Source: Clostridium rhizosphaerae
GTDB lineage: Bacteria; Bacillota; Clostridia; Clostridiales; Clostridiaceae
DNA: 64,000 bases
Direction: 5' to 3'
Assembly (NCBI RefSeq): GCF_016765585.1
Contig: NZ_JAESWC010000014.1
Span: 1-64,000, forward strand
Positions 1 to 8,785 of the stretch are shown piece by piece. Position numbers and translations under genes: made by a program. Under the pieces are notes generated by a model that made no database searches, was not told the DNA's origin, and saw only the letters and a list, made by a program, of their open reading frames with translations. How positions within the stretch are numbered: the stretch's first letter is position 1; each line of letters opens with the position of its first letter.

Positions 1-32
1 TGAGCTTGATGCCACAGACCTAAATTTTAATC

Positions 33-86
33 ATGGCATGAAAAAAGCCTACCTAAAGGCAGGCTTATTTTGGTATGCCATTTTTT
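33..86 (+). terminator. Nested-hairpin terminator of an upstream gene
   Basis: ATGGCAT (33-39) pairs with ATGCCAT (75-81). An inner AAGCCT/AGGCTT stem sits between them, and six T follow. This is a Rho-independent terminator read rightward, so it closes a gene that lies off the left edge. Confidence 0.7.
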
Positions 87-119
87 AGGGTCACCTTAAA
101 TAGTTTTCAGGACAGCCCT
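87..119. repeat. Short palindromic element, GGGGCTGYCC family
   Basis: An imperfect palindrome runs from AGGGTCACCTTAAA to TTTTCAGGACAGCCCT. The right end matches the ends of the elements at 1282, 4051, 30058, 32833, 42058 and 52065. It is the shortest copy and is probably a remnant or a terminator-like derivative. Confidence 0.5.
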
Positions 120-134
120 GCAACAGTTTGTCCT

Positions 135-362
135 TTAATAATACATACCATTATTATTTCTTCTGGTATTAATATTAATAATATTAGTAGTTTGTCCACC
201 TCTAGCTAACAAAGCAGCAATTCCCCACATTGGACCTAAGCCTAGTCCCAAAATTGCAGGTACTCCCACATTGTTAATTAAATTATTGAAATTATTAGGC
301 TGATAACCTGACAGATAGTTTGGATCAGTATTGCTGTAATAACTTCTTACATAGTAAGGCAC
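135..362 (-). CDS. Small hypothetical protein (75 aa)
   Basis: The start is a GTG at 362, preceded by a strong AAAGGAGG, which supports real translation. The N-terminal half is rich in Tyr, Asn and Ser. Residues about 33-53 form a Gly/Leu/Ala-rich hydrophobic stretch, and the tail is Asn/Arg-rich and ends in GMYY. This composition recalls small spore-coat or surface proteins of clostridia, but that is only an impression. I recognise no family. It stands alone between a palindromic element and trhA. Confidence 0.6.
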   Translation of the reverse strand: MPYYVRSYYSNTDPNYLSGYQPNNFNNLINNVGVPAILGLGLGPMWGIAALLARGGQTTNIININTRRNNNGMYY

Positions 363-451
363 TTAAAATACCTCCTTTACATATTATTTTCGGTACATAC
401 TATTCTTCATAGAGGTATTAAGTGCATTAATTTATTTTATAAAAATTTAAC

Positions 452-474
452 GGCTCTAACTTTACATTAGAGCC
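452..474 (-). terminator. Terminator of the hemolysin III gene
   Basis: Read leftward, GGCTCTAA pairs with TTAGAGCC over a 7-nt loop and is followed by GTTAAATTTTT. It lies just past the stop of the hemolysin III gene. Confidence 0.75.
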
Positions 475-484
475 TATCCACTGA

Positions 485-1126
485 CTATCTTAAATTAAGC
501 AGACTCATTACGGAGAAAAAGTGACATACACTTCCCCCTATAACAAATAAATGCCAAACACCATGATTAAAGGGCCACTTATCTTTTGAATATATAAAAG
601 CTCCAACTGTATAAAGCACTCCGCCAAGTACCAAAAATACTACTCCGCCAAATGGCATAGTCAAATATAATTTCTTAAGTGATAAAACTATGAGCCACCC
701 CATAACAATATAAAGCAGAGTAGAAAGTTTATCCTTTTTTCCTGTAAAAAATGCCTTTAAGGTAATTCCAGCTGCTGCGCTTGCCCATATCACACCAAAT
801 ATTATCCATCCAAATTTGCCTCTAAGAGCTGTTAGGCAAAAGGGTGTATATGTTCCTGCAATAAGCATATAAATTGACATATGGTCAAATTTTCTAAACA
901 ATTTCTTAACTTTTTTATTTGTAATGCTGTGATATAAAGTTGATTCTGTATAAAGAATAACTAAAGTTATTCCAAAAACTGCAAAGCTCACAACATGCCA
1001 AACAGTTCCTTTAAGTGCTGCAAATACTATAAGAATAACTAAAGCCGCTATAGAGAGCAGTGCTCCTATACCATGGGTTACTGCATTTGCTATTTCTTCT
1101 CCCTTAGTATAAAAATTTTCTTCCAT
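485..1126 (-). CDS. trhA: Hemolysin III / TrhA family membrane protein
   Basis: This 213-residue integral membrane protein belongs to the hemolysin III (PAQR-like) family. Seven hydrophobic helices are visible. The family signature is present: an N-terminal EEIANAVTHGIGA with a conserved His, a Ser-Thr-Leu-Tyr-His motif near residue 65 (ESTLYHS), FDHMSIY near 80, and a C-terminal GVWHLFV. These His and Asp residues form the metal-binding site in PAQR proteins. Bacterial members are linked to membrane-energetics homeostasis; the haemolysin name is historical. The length is normal for the family. It is a single-gene unit with its own terminator. Confidence 0.9.
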   Translation of the reverse strand: MEENFYTKGEEIANAVTHGIGALLSIAALVILIVFAALKGTVWHVVSFAVFGITLVILYTESTLYHSITNKKVKKLFRKFDHMSIYMLIAGTYTPFCLTALRGKFGWIIFGVIWASAAAGITLKAFFTGKKDKLSTLLYIVMGWLIVLSLKKLYLTMPFGGVVFLVLGGVLYTVGAFIYSKDKWPFNHGVWHLFVIGGSVCHFFSVMSLLNLR

Positions 1127-1281
1127 AATTATTTCCTTCCTTCAAAATTATTAAAAATATATGTAATATGCAATCTCATGTTATTATATCGATATTATAC
1201 CATGTAGTTTTTAAAACCACAATGTCTATATATTAAATAATTTATTTTTGTAAAATGATATACTTTTTAAAATCAAATAAG

Positions 1282-1383
1282 AGGCTGATTTAAAATAGCT
1301 AAACTTACCCAGTCATTTGAATAGGTATAAGTATTACACTTCAAATAACATACGGTAGATTTAATCTATTTTAGAATAGCCCC
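1282..1383. repeat. Palindromic (MITE-like) element, about 100 bp
   Basis: The left arm GGCTGATTTAAAATAGCTAA and the right arm (reverse complement GGGGCTATTCTAAAATAG) match. Both continue inward to TYATTTGAA / TTATTTGAA motifs. The whole segment can fold into one long hairpin. Arm sequence and order match the larger element at 4051-4295. It contains no coding capacity. Confidence 0.7.
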
Positions 1384-1403
1384 TTTTAGGTTTTTAAATC
1401 AAA

Positions 1404-1841
1404 TTATTTAAAAGTAACCAATTCTATATATATTTCTTTAATATCATACGGCTTTTCTTCACCATAAAACTTCCATCTCAGCCAGTCGTCAAACCATATT
1501 GCTAAAGGGGTAAGTAAAAACCATAGAAAACTATAGGTTAAACATATCTGCCCTTTAAAGTTTCCCCATCTTTTAGAATAATCCCATATGTTGAGTTTAA
1601 GCCAAATGTTTAAAATAACTCCTGAGATAAATTCTATAGAAATAATTATTAAAGTTCCTAATATGCACTGCTGCCATATTTTAAGATTATAGCGTTTGGG
1701 AGCCTCATCTAAAAGCCCTATAAGGGCTCCGCACAAACCTCCCACAAACAGCATCGAAATATTAGTCCATCCCCTCCAAAATCCCTCAAGCGTAAAATAT
1801 ACCATACCCATAATAAAACCAATTACCAAAATCTTTTTCAT
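1404..1841 (-). CDS. Putative ABC_trans_CmpB family membrane protein
   Basis: An integral membrane protein of 145 residues. It resembles the putative ABC transporter permease family (ABC_trans_CmpB) common in clostridia. The visible features are several hydrophobic helices, the segment FVGGLCGALIGLLDE, a mid EFISGVILN motif, and a Trp-rich segment WDYSKRWGNFKGQICLTYS, which is typical of that family. Translation probably starts at the ATG at 1841, ten bases after AGGAAG; a TTG two codons earlier is possible. Despite the family name no ATPase partner is nearby. Function is unknown. Confidence 0.7.
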   Translation of the reverse strand: MKKILVIGFIMGMVYFTLEGFWRGWTNISMLFVGGLCGALIGLLDEAPKRYNLKIWQQCILGTLIIISIEFISGVILNIWLKLNIWDYSKRWGNFKGQICLTYSFLWFLLTPLAIWFDDWLRWKFYGEEKPYDIKEIYIELVTFK

Positions 1842-2030
1842 AATCAAACCACTTCCTGAGTATTTAATATAAAAATTTCAAATATAGTATACCCGCTTAA
1901 TTAAGGATATAAATTGGTAACTTCTTCTTTGTTGTAATTAACTTTACTTCATTATGCTAAAATGATAAATTATAGTATGTGTGAAATCTGCTAGCTGCAA
2001 TTATATGACAACAATAAGGAGGACTAATGA

Positions 2031-4043
2031 ATGAAGAAAATCAGAACAAAAATTATTTTACTAGCTTTATTAATTTGTTTTTTTAGCCTATTATTCTCAT
2101 CATCAATAGGATATTATGAGTCTTATAAAACTACTATGATGCAATCTACAGAAGGACTTAAAGCAATCTCTGAAAAATATGCTGAGTCTATTGATAAATG
2201 GATGTCTATTCATGGAAACTTTATTAACGAAACAGCGGGCAGTATAGAGTTTAATAACAACTACGACGATACGATACTTTTAAAATATCTTCAAACTAAA
2301 ACCAAATCCTTTCCGGATGTTATGGATGTTTATTTTGGTTTTCAAAATAAACATTATATTGATGCAAGCGGCTGGATACCTGATAATACATATGATTGTA
2401 CACAAAGGAACTGGTATAAAGAGGCCATTAGTTCTAACAGTGTAATTTACTCAAACCCTTATGTTGATACAGAAACAAAGAAAATTATTGTTACAATAGC
2501 TAAGACTGTCAAGAAGGATGGTAATCTTGTAGGTGTCGTGGCTGCTGATATTAATATAGATAACATTTCTGCTGTAGTTCAAAAGGCTCAGCCTATTAAT
2601 AACAGCTATGGCTTTCTATTAGATGACAGCAATGAATTTGTTGTTCATCCTAATAAAGACTTTCAACCTTCTAAAGATGGACTAAAGAGCTTTAAAAGCG
2701 TTTTAAGCGGAAGTTTAAGTACTTTACTAGGAAAAGATTCTTCTGCGACAAACATTACAGCTTTAAAGGATTACGATGGAATAGATAAATACTTTGTTAC
2801 CACCTCAATTCCTTCGTCAAAATGGGTAATGGGACTTGCTATACCGAAGTCTGAAATTCTAAGGCCTCTAAATAGCTTAATTATTAGTTTTGTTATTGTA
2901 TTTATAGTATTCTTAATATTATCCTCACTAATCGCTTTATATTTTGCAAACAAAATATCAAAGCCGATTTCATTAGTAACTAAGTTAATTAATCGTACAA
3001 CCAAATTAGATTTAAAGCTTAATAAGGAAGATGAATTTGAAAAAATATTAAAAGTTAAAGATGAAACTGGAGTTATGGCAAGAGCATTAATAGCATTAAG
3101 AAGAGAGTTAAGAGAAACTGTTGGAATACTTCAAGAAAACTCAAAAGTTCTTTTAAATCATTCTGAAGGAATAACAGCCTCAGCAGGTGAAACGTTTGAA
3201 AGTATGCAAGCTATTTCGTCTACAATGGACGAGCTTGCTGCCGGTTCCTCAGAACAGGCAAGAAATACAGAGCTTGGTTCTGAAAAGTTACTAAGTCTTG
3301 CTGAAAAAATAAATATATCTTCAAATAACGCAGATATAGTGAACAAGCTTTCAAAGGAATCTCAGCATATTAGTGATGAAGGTGTGAATTCCTCTTCAGA
3401 ACTTGTAAACAAAATTACAGCTAATTATGAGGCCTTAGAGAAGGTAATTGAAAATATAGATTCATTATCCAATAAATCTGGTTCTATAAGAGAAATAATA
3501 ACATCAATACATTCTATATCTGAGCAAACTAACCTTCTAGCTTTAAATGCCGCTATTGAAGCATCAAGAGCAGGAGAAGCAGGAAAAGGTTTTGCAGTAG
3601 TAGCTGAAGAAATAAGAAAGCTCTCAGATCAAACCTCTAATTCTACTAAGCAGATTGAAGGAATTATAACTGGAATAACCCACGAAATAAATAGTGCTAA
3701 AATCAATATTGATAAAGAAAAAATATTGATGCAGGAAGCCAGGGAAGCAACAATGAAGACTATGAGTAACTTTGAGGTTATAAATAATTCCTTTGAAACC
3801 ACAATAGAGAACATAGAAAATCTCACTTCAAATATAAAGTCAATTGAAGAAGATAAGACTTCGGTTATAAGCAGCATTCAAGAAGTATCTGCAGTTGCAG
3901 AAGAATCTGCTGCTTCAGTTGAAGAAGTATCAGCTGCTATTCTAGAGCAATCCAGTCAAATGGAGACCGTGTCTAATGCAGCCAGAGAGCTTAAACGCAT
4001 AGCAGATAAGCTGAAAGGAATTATTGAAAGGTTTGAAGTGTAG
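2031..4043 (+). CDS. Methyl-accepting chemotaxis protein, dCache sensor
   Basis: A transmembrane chemoreceptor of 670 residues. TM1 spans about 7-27. An extracellular double-Cache domain spans about 40-275. TM2 spans about 283-306 and is followed by a HAMP-like linker, and the cytoplasmic signalling domain runs to the end. The hairpin tip (about 497-533) holds the conserved [19 protein letters not shown] and [13 protein letters not shown]. The Cache domain has [15 protein letters not shown] and a later GVVAADI, which resemble the amino-acid-binding dCache subclass; the actual ligand is inferred only. An excellent AAGGAGG precedes the start. It is monocistronic, and no other chemotaxis gene is in the window. 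Confidence 0.93.
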   Translation: MKKIRTKIILLALLICFFSLLFSSSIGYYESYKTTMMQSTEGLKAISEKYAESIDKWMSIHGNFINETAGSIEFNNNYDDTILLKYLQTKTKSFPDVMDVYFGFQNKHYIDASGWIPDNTYDCTQRNWYKEAISSNSVIYSNPYVDTETKKIIVTIAKTVKKDGNLVGVVAADINIDNISAVVQKAQPINNSYGFLLDDSNEFVVHPNKDFQPSKDGLKSFKSVLSGSLSTLLGKDSSATNITALKDYDGIDKYFVTTSIPSSKWVMGLAIPKSEILRPLNSLIISFVIVFIVFLILSSLIALYFANKISKPISLVTKLINRTTKLDLKLNKEDEFEKILKVKDETGVMARALIALRRELRETVGILQENSKVLLNHSEGITASAGETFESMQAISSTMDELAAGSSEQARNTELGSEKLLSLAEKINISSNNADIVNKLSKESQHISDEGVNSSSELVNKITANYEALEKVIENIDSLSNKSGSIREIITSIHSISEQTNLLALNAAIEASRAGEAGKGFAVVAEEIRKLSDQTSNSTKQIEGIITGITHEINSAKINIDKEKILMQEAREATMKTMSNFEVINNSFETTIENIENLTSNIKSIEEDKTSVISSIQEVSAVAEESAASVEEVSAAILEQSSQMETVSNAARELKRIADKLKGIIERFEV

Positions 4044-4050
4044 AATGAAT

Positions 4051-4295
4051 GGGCTGCCCTAAAAATAGCCTAAAACTACTTCATGTTATTTGAATTCTAG
4101 AAAACTTTCGCTTCGCAGATAAGACTAATAATTGGAAAATTTATAAAGCCTAAATCTTATAAACTCGCTGCGCTCAGACAATATAAGATTTTTAACAGCT
4201 TTATAAATTTTTCAATTAAAGTCTTATTGCTGCTTGCTCAAATGTTTTTACGTATTCAAATAACATGCTAGTTTTAGCTATTTTCAGGATAGATC
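4051..4295. repeat. Large palindromic (MITE-like) element, about 245 bp
   Basis: The outer arms GGGCTGCCCTAAAAATAGCC and (reverse complement of the right end) GATCTATCCTGAAAATAGC are related. Both continue with TAAAACTA and CATGTTATTTGAAT, giving arms of about 45 bp. A second nested palindrome (AAGACT..TTATAAAGC with GCTTTATAA..AGTCTT) and a third (AATCTTATA/TATAAGATT) fill the centre, so nearly all of it folds into one giant hairpin. The apical part holds CTCGCTGCGCTCAG. It fills the whole gap between the chemoreceptor and lysE genes and contains no ORF. Confidence 0.8.
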
Positions 4296-4360
4296 TTTTA
4301 TTTAGGTATATAGTACCTAGTTGAAAATCCCTTTAGAAACTTTTTTTCCATTTTACATTC

Positions 4361-4969
4361 TCAATTAAAAAAGAATGTGTACATAAGCTTGATTCCATAA
4401 ACAACTATGATGATTCCACAGACTATATTAATAATTTTTATTACTTTGCTGTTAAAACTGTGTTTAACTGTTGAAATAATACTTGATAAAGAAGTAAACC
4501 ATAAAAAAGAAGCTGTACATACTCCCAATATAAAATACTTAGACATATCTTGAGGAAGTGAAGCTTTATATCCTCCTAAAAGCAGTGAGCCGTCTATTAC
4601 TGCCTGAGGATTAAACCATGTAACTACAAAGCATGTGGTTACAATTTTAATAAGAGAGTTGTCTACATTAATTTTATCAGATACTCCTGCTGAAGTTCTT
4701 ATCAATCCAATTCCAATGTAAGTAACAATACTTCCACCAATTAAAAGTAGTGCATTTCTTAATACAAATGATTTATCAATTAAAAATCCTATTCCAAAAA
4801 AGCATGCTGCAGCCAGAGAAACATCAAAAACAACTGTTATAAGTGCTGTCTGAAGTGCTTTAAGTCTTGTTTTTTTAATCGCTGAATTAATTACATATAA
4901 ATTTTGGGTTCCTATTGGAGCTACATAAGACAGCCCCAATAGCAAGCCTTGAGCAAAATATTTTAGCAA
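4361..4969 (-). CDS. LysE/ArgO-type amino-acid exporter
   Basis: A 202-residue membrane protein of the LysE/RhtB superfamily, closest in pattern to the LysE/ArgO branch. The N-terminal GLLLGLSYVAPIGTQNLYVINSA carries the family signature Gly-Pro-Gly-like turn and the GxQN motif. The mid-protein FNPQAVIDGSLLLGG is also typical. Six hydrophobic helices are visible. Members export basic amino acids by proton antiport; the substrate here is inferred. The start is TTG at 4969. It follows the S41 peptidase gene by 23 bp and may be cotranscribed. Confidence 0.88.
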   Translation of the reverse strand: MLKYFAQGLLLGLSYVAPIGTQNLYVINSAIKKTRLKALQTALITVVFDVSLAAACFFGIGFLIDKSFVLRNALLLIGGSIVTYIGIGLIRTSAGVSDKINVDNSLIKIVTTCFVVTWFNPQAVIDGSLLLGGYKASLPQDMSKYFILGVCTASFLWFTSLSSIISTVKHSFNSKVIKIINIVCGIIIVVYGIKLMYTFFFN

Positions 4970-4992
4970 ATTTTAATCACCTGTCCTTATTT

Positions 4993-6513
4993 TCATTTGC
5001 AAAGTTCCACGGCTTTATTTAAAACCGTATCTTCTCCCTTTATAAAATCTTCATAAGTAAGCTCTGAAAAAATATCAGACTTAGTATGAGTTTTTTCATT
5101 AACGGTACCATCGCTGTTTATTCCCATATCAAGGCTAAACCTTACTACAAGACCGCTATTAGGTAAAGCTACCACACAAGGATCTATTCCTATACCGTCA
5201 CCGCCGGTAGTGGTACCAACAAGCTGAGCAAATCCTGACCCTTTACAAAAAGCTGCAAAGGATTCTGAAGAAGAATAAACATAGTCATCAACTAAAAGAT
5301 ATATTTTCCCTTTAAAGCCTACTGAATTTTGAGGATTAACCTTCGTTGAAGTTATTAAGAAACGTTCCATTGAAGCAATATACTTGCTGCTAAACTTATC
5401 AGGTAATTTTTCTATGGAATCAGTAATTATACCCCTGCCTCTTAAGAAGGGTTTTATATAATTTCCTTTATAAGCCATAGCAATGGAAGAACTCTTACCC
5501 TCCTCGATTAGTGGTGCTGTCACATTACTCTTCCAATATCCATCATTACCGCCGCCATTGCCTCGTATATCTATAACCAGATAAGGATAATCCTTTATAC
5601 TCCCATAAAAATCTAAAATCTTTTTCTTATCGCTTTGAAGCGTATCAGAAGACATAGCCTTAACTTTAAGGTAAGCAATCTTATTTTCCTTTAAAATTTT
5701 TTCTTCGCAATAAGAACTCGCCGGCTGCCCCTTGGAATTCTGCTCATATTTAATAGGTGCTAAATTTTTAGTTACTTTTAGATTATTCCTTGTAATAAAA
5801 GTAACCTTATACTCTTTTCCTTCATCTACGCTGAGCATACTTGAATTCATATAGATCTTATTTCTTTTATCATCATAATTTACATAATATTTATCCAAGT
5901 TATCCTTAAGATAAGAGTCTATATTCTTGTTTTCAATTGATTCTAATATATCTCCTTTTTTAACATCCTCGTAATCTTCATTAAGAACGTATTTTCCTTC
6001 AACGTACTTAAGCTTTATTGGAAGTACAGTTCTGCTTTCGCTTATTATTTTGCTCCAATCATTATATTTTTCCTTAACCCCAGTTTGAGCAAGCACCTGT
6101 TTCCATGCATAATTCTCAACTCCATTGTATCCTGAAGACATATTCTCATAATACATAGGAGACAACAAGCCTGTATGTGCGTTTTGTACCATATTAACGA
6201 TTTTCTTTAAAGAATCATAAAATTCTTTATTATTTTTAGCTGCTTTTATCTGCTCTTCAAACTTCTCTTTATTTGCAAGCCAGTCAAAGCCTGTCTTATC
6301 TTTTTCTATTTCGAAAAAAGGAAATGAATCTTTTAATGTATTATATAAATATCTAAAATCTTCGACCTTTTCTTCACTTGTGAGTTCCTTTAATGGCTCT
6401 GCCTTAACTACCTTGTCTGGTGAGACTAATAGCTTTAAAGCAAGAAACCCACCAAGAAATAAAACTAATATTACCATAAACAATCCTATTAAAATTCTTC
6501 TGCGTTTTTTCAT
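4993..6513 (-). CDS. Membrane-anchored S41 family peptidase
   Basis: A single N-terminal TM (about 8-30) anchors an extracytoplasmic protease domain in this 506-residue protein. The S41 core motifs are visible: YLVIDIRGNGGG and, near residue 413, YSSSESFAAF, which holds the presumed nucleophile Ser. NAHTGLL (His113) fits the S-H-E-S type of tricorn-like S41 enzymes. The Lys of the CtpA Ser-Lys dyad is absent at the corresponding GGDG position. No PDZ domain is obvious. The gene starts 29 bp after the PBP-like gene, with an RBS of GAAGGGGG, so the two form an operon. The substrate is unknown. Confidence 0.85.
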   Translation of the reverse strand: MKKRRRILIGLFMVILVLFLGGFLALKLLVSPDKVVKAEPLKELTSEEKVEDFRYLYNTLKDSFPFFEIEKDKTGFDWLANKEKFEEQIKAAKNNKEFYDSLKKIVNMVQNAHTGLLSPMYYENMSSGYNGVENYAWKQVLAQTGVKEKYNDWSKIISESRTVLPIKLKYVEGKYVLNEDYEDVKKGDILESIENKNIDSYLKDNLDKYYVNYDDKRNKIYMNSSMLSVDEGKEYKVTFITRNNLKVTKNLAPIKYEQNSKGQPASSYCEEKILKENKIAYLKVKAMSSDTLQSDKKKILDFYGSIKDYPYLVIDIRGNGGGNDGYWKSNVTAPLIEEGKSSSIAMAYKGNYIKPFLRGRGIITDSIEKLPDKFSSKYIASMERFLITSTKVNPQNSVGFKGKIYLLVDDYVYSSSESFAAFCKGSGFAQLVGTTTGGDGIGIDPCVVALPNSGLVVRFSLDMGINSDGTVNEKTHTKSDIFSELTYEDFIKGEDTVLNKAVELCK

Positions 6514-6541
6514 ATATCCCCACCCCCTTCAATTTTCACCT

Positions 6542-7711
6542 TTACTTTGTATCATTAATAGGTGTATATCCCGTTTTTTCAACTAAATATTGTCCCTGCC
6601 TGCTTAATATCCATTTTATGAATGGCTCTACATTAGGATTCTTACTGCCCGCAGTAATAGCATAAAACTCTGCTGAAAGAGGATATTCCCTGCTTTTTAT
6701 AGTTTCTTTGCTCGGATAAATTCCATTTACTTTTATCAAATTTATTTCTTTGCTTTTAACCATCTCAGTTGCGTAAAATAAAAAGGAATAGCCTATGGCA
6801 TTTTTATAATTTTTATAATCGGAGGTCTTTTTGATAATACCATCCATTGCCGATACTACATCTTCCCTTGGAGGGCTCATAAGAGTTTTGCCTTCCATTA
6901 ACTTTTGAAGCATAGTTTGACTGCCGCTGTTTTGAGGTCTTTGAAAGGCTCTTATTTTTTCATCCTTCCCCCCAACTTCGTTCCAATTAGTAATCTTTCC
7001 GGAATATATATCCTGTATTTGCTTCGTTGAAAGATCAGAAACACTATTATTAGAATTCACAAAAAAAACAAAGGCTTCTCTTCCTATGGACGTCAGTCTA
7101 AATTCTATTCCCTTTGCCTTTGCATCCTCAATCTGCTGCTGTGAGGGTTTTGCCGCAAAAATTACATCCACTTGTCCGGACATCAAATTATCATAGGCCT
7201 TTTCAGTAGTATTGCACTGAACCGAGCTGATGCCAATATTGTAGTTGTCTTCAGGATAAACAGCCTGAGCAAAAGCAGAATATAACGGGTATAATGCAGT
7301 TGCACCATCTAATTTAGGAATATCACTAGTAATTTTGAGCTCTGAAGTCTCGGGAAGCTTTTCAGCTTTCGTATCCTTTTCAAAAGGCATATATTTTATC
7401 AAGTCAATCTGCTGTTCATTTATAGTCGCAATACTATTTTTATAGCTTCGATTAGCAAAATATACTGCCCCTGAGATAATGCAAATTGCAAAATATATAC
7501 ACATAAGCTGAATAATTCTTTTCTTTTTTACAAAACCAAGTATCATTAATGAAACTAGTACAATTATTCCAATATCAACGGCCATAATAACATAGCTATA
7601 AAATACTACACCAGAAGTAAGGCTAGTAATTGCACTAGCCACAAATCCAAAAAACAATAGTATAACCCCTAAAAACAAACATAAAAATATTTTAGAAATA
7701 ACTTCACCCAT
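6542..7711 (-). CDS. Membrane-tethered PstS-like substrate-binding protein
   Basis: The N-terminal ~95 residues contain three hydrophobic helices. The rest (about 115-389) is a periplasmic-binding-protein-like domain of the phosphate-binding PstS type. Features include LDGATALYPLYSAFAQ, GQVDVIFAAKPS, KITNWNEVGG, an arginine/serine-rich QRPQNSGSQTM, and a C-terminal GYTPI. Classical PstS proteins are lipoproteins; here several TM helices replace the lipobox. The ATG at 7711 has GGGGG seven bases upstream; a GTG at 7732 is an alternative. No PstCAB genes are nearby, so a sensory or scaffold role with the S41 peptidase is plausible but unproven. Confidence 0.82.
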   Translation of the reverse strand: MGEVISKIFLCLFLGVILLFFGFVASAITSLTSGVVFYSYVIMAVDIGIIVLVSLMILGFVKKKRIIQLMCIYFAICIISGAVYFANRSYKNSIATINEQQIDLIKYMPFEKDTKAEKLPETSELKITSDIPKLDGATALYPLYSAFAQAVYPEDNYNIGISSVQCNTTEKAYDNLMSGQVDVIFAAKPSQQQIEDAKAKGIEFRLTSIGREAFVFFVNSNNSVSDLSTKQIQDIYSGKITNWNEVGGKDEKIRAFQRPQNSGSQTMLQKLMEGKTLMSPPREDVVSAMDGIIKKTSDYKNYKNAIGYSFLFYATEMVKSKEINLIKVNGIYPSKETIKSREYPLSAEFYAITAGSKNPNVEPFIKWILSRQGQYLVEKTGYTPINDTK

Positions 7712-7756
7712 TATTAACCCCCAATTCGCCACTCATCCCCCATGGCATTTTATATA

Positions 7757-8698
7757 TTATTTTTTATTCAATTCACTGTAAAGCCTTTCAGCCGCATTTA
7801 TAACTTTAGAAATATTTTCTTCATTTTTCATATTTTCTTTTGAATATAAAAGTACAGATCTAACAGATTCTACTGATCTTCCAAACTGATTCATCCACGA
7901 ATATCTTGGCATCATCCAAGTATGAAAGTGATGAGTAGTATCCTCATTATAAAAATAGTAAACATAATCAATACCAAGCACTTTTCTTTGAGCTGCTCTT
8001 ATTTTTCTTAGTACCTCCATGTACTCTGCTGCTTCCTCTTCATACATCTCATCTATAGAATATATGTGTCTTTTAGAAGCTAATATAACTAATCCAGGTA
8101 TAGGATAAGCAAAATCCTGATGAGCGTGGAAATATTTGGTATTTAAAATAGTGCCTCCCATCGTTTCTGTGTTTCCCTTAACTATTTCACAGCTTAAGCA
8201 GCTTTTCATAACTCTAAAGATATTATCAAAGTATTCTGCGCCGTAATCATGGAATATACCTGAGCTTATCATACTTTCAAGTTCTTCTTTGCTTACCCAC
8301 TTAGCCTCGCTTACTTCCTCAGCCTGAAGAGATATATCTTGAAGATCAATATTTTCTCTCACAAGCCATACATCCGCATGATTGTCCTTCCTCCTTATGG
8401 ACATAAGCCTGGTCATATTATTTGTATCTAAATCTATTCCTAGTTCTTCTTTAGCTTCCCTTATCGCCGCAACCTTGCTGTCATATTCTCCTGCAACTGC
8501 AGATCCTCCGGTAGCTGCCCAAATCCCCGGCATAAGCTTTAAATGCTGTGCTCTTTTCTGAACCAGATATTCATTCTTGTCATTTAAAATCCATATATGA
8601 ACAACTAAATGATATTCTCCTTCCTTAAGTTCCTCTCCTCTTACAATTGTTCTTCCTGTTTTATTTCTTTCTGAGTCCAATATGTCCCAAAGTTCCAT
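7757..8698 (-). CDS. Nudix hydrolase fused to HIT-like domain
   Basis: Residues 1-165 form a Nudix domain. Its box is GGSAVAGE followed by REAKEELGI (about 64-88), with one residue more than the canonical spacing between the first Glu and the REXXEE segment. Residues ~168-313 resemble a HIT/GalT-like fold. They have a TTHHFHTWMMPR segment, reminiscent of the His-phi-His active site, and a buried SCEI start. Nudix enzymes hydrolyse nucleoside diphosphate derivatives; HIT enzymes hydrolyse or transfer nucleotides. A fusion suggests sequential processing of one nucleotide, which is inference. The start is ATG at 8698. A terminator separates it from the radical SAM gene upstream. Confidence 0.8.
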   Translation of the reverse strand: MELWDILDSERNKTGRTIVRGEELKEGEYHLVVHIWILNDKNEYLVQKRAQHLKLMPGIWAATGGSAVAGEYDSKVAAIREAKEELGIDLDTNNMTRLMSIRRKDNHADVWLVRENIDLQDISLQAEEVSEAKWVSKEELESMISSGIFHDYGAEYFDNIFRVMKSCLSCEIVKGNTETMGGTILNTKYFHAHQDFAYPIPGLVILASKRHIYSIDEMYEEEAAEYMEVLRKIRAAQRKVLGIDYVYYFYNEDTTHHFHTWMMPRYSWMNQFGRSVESVRSVLLYSKENMKNEENISKVINAAERLYSELNKK

Positions 8699-8749
8699 AA
8701 TATCAACCCTTTCATAATCTTTTTCAAATCTTATGCTTCAAAATATTAT

Positions 8750-8775
8750 AAAAAATCCGTCTGATGAAGACGGAT
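8750..8775 (-). terminator. Terminator of the radical SAM/lipoprotein operon
   Basis: Read leftward, ATCCGTCT pairs with AGACGGAT over a 5-nt loop, followed by TTTTTTATAAT. It lies 11 bp past the radical SAM stop. Confidence 0.85.
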
Positions 8776-8785
8776 CAATAATCTA

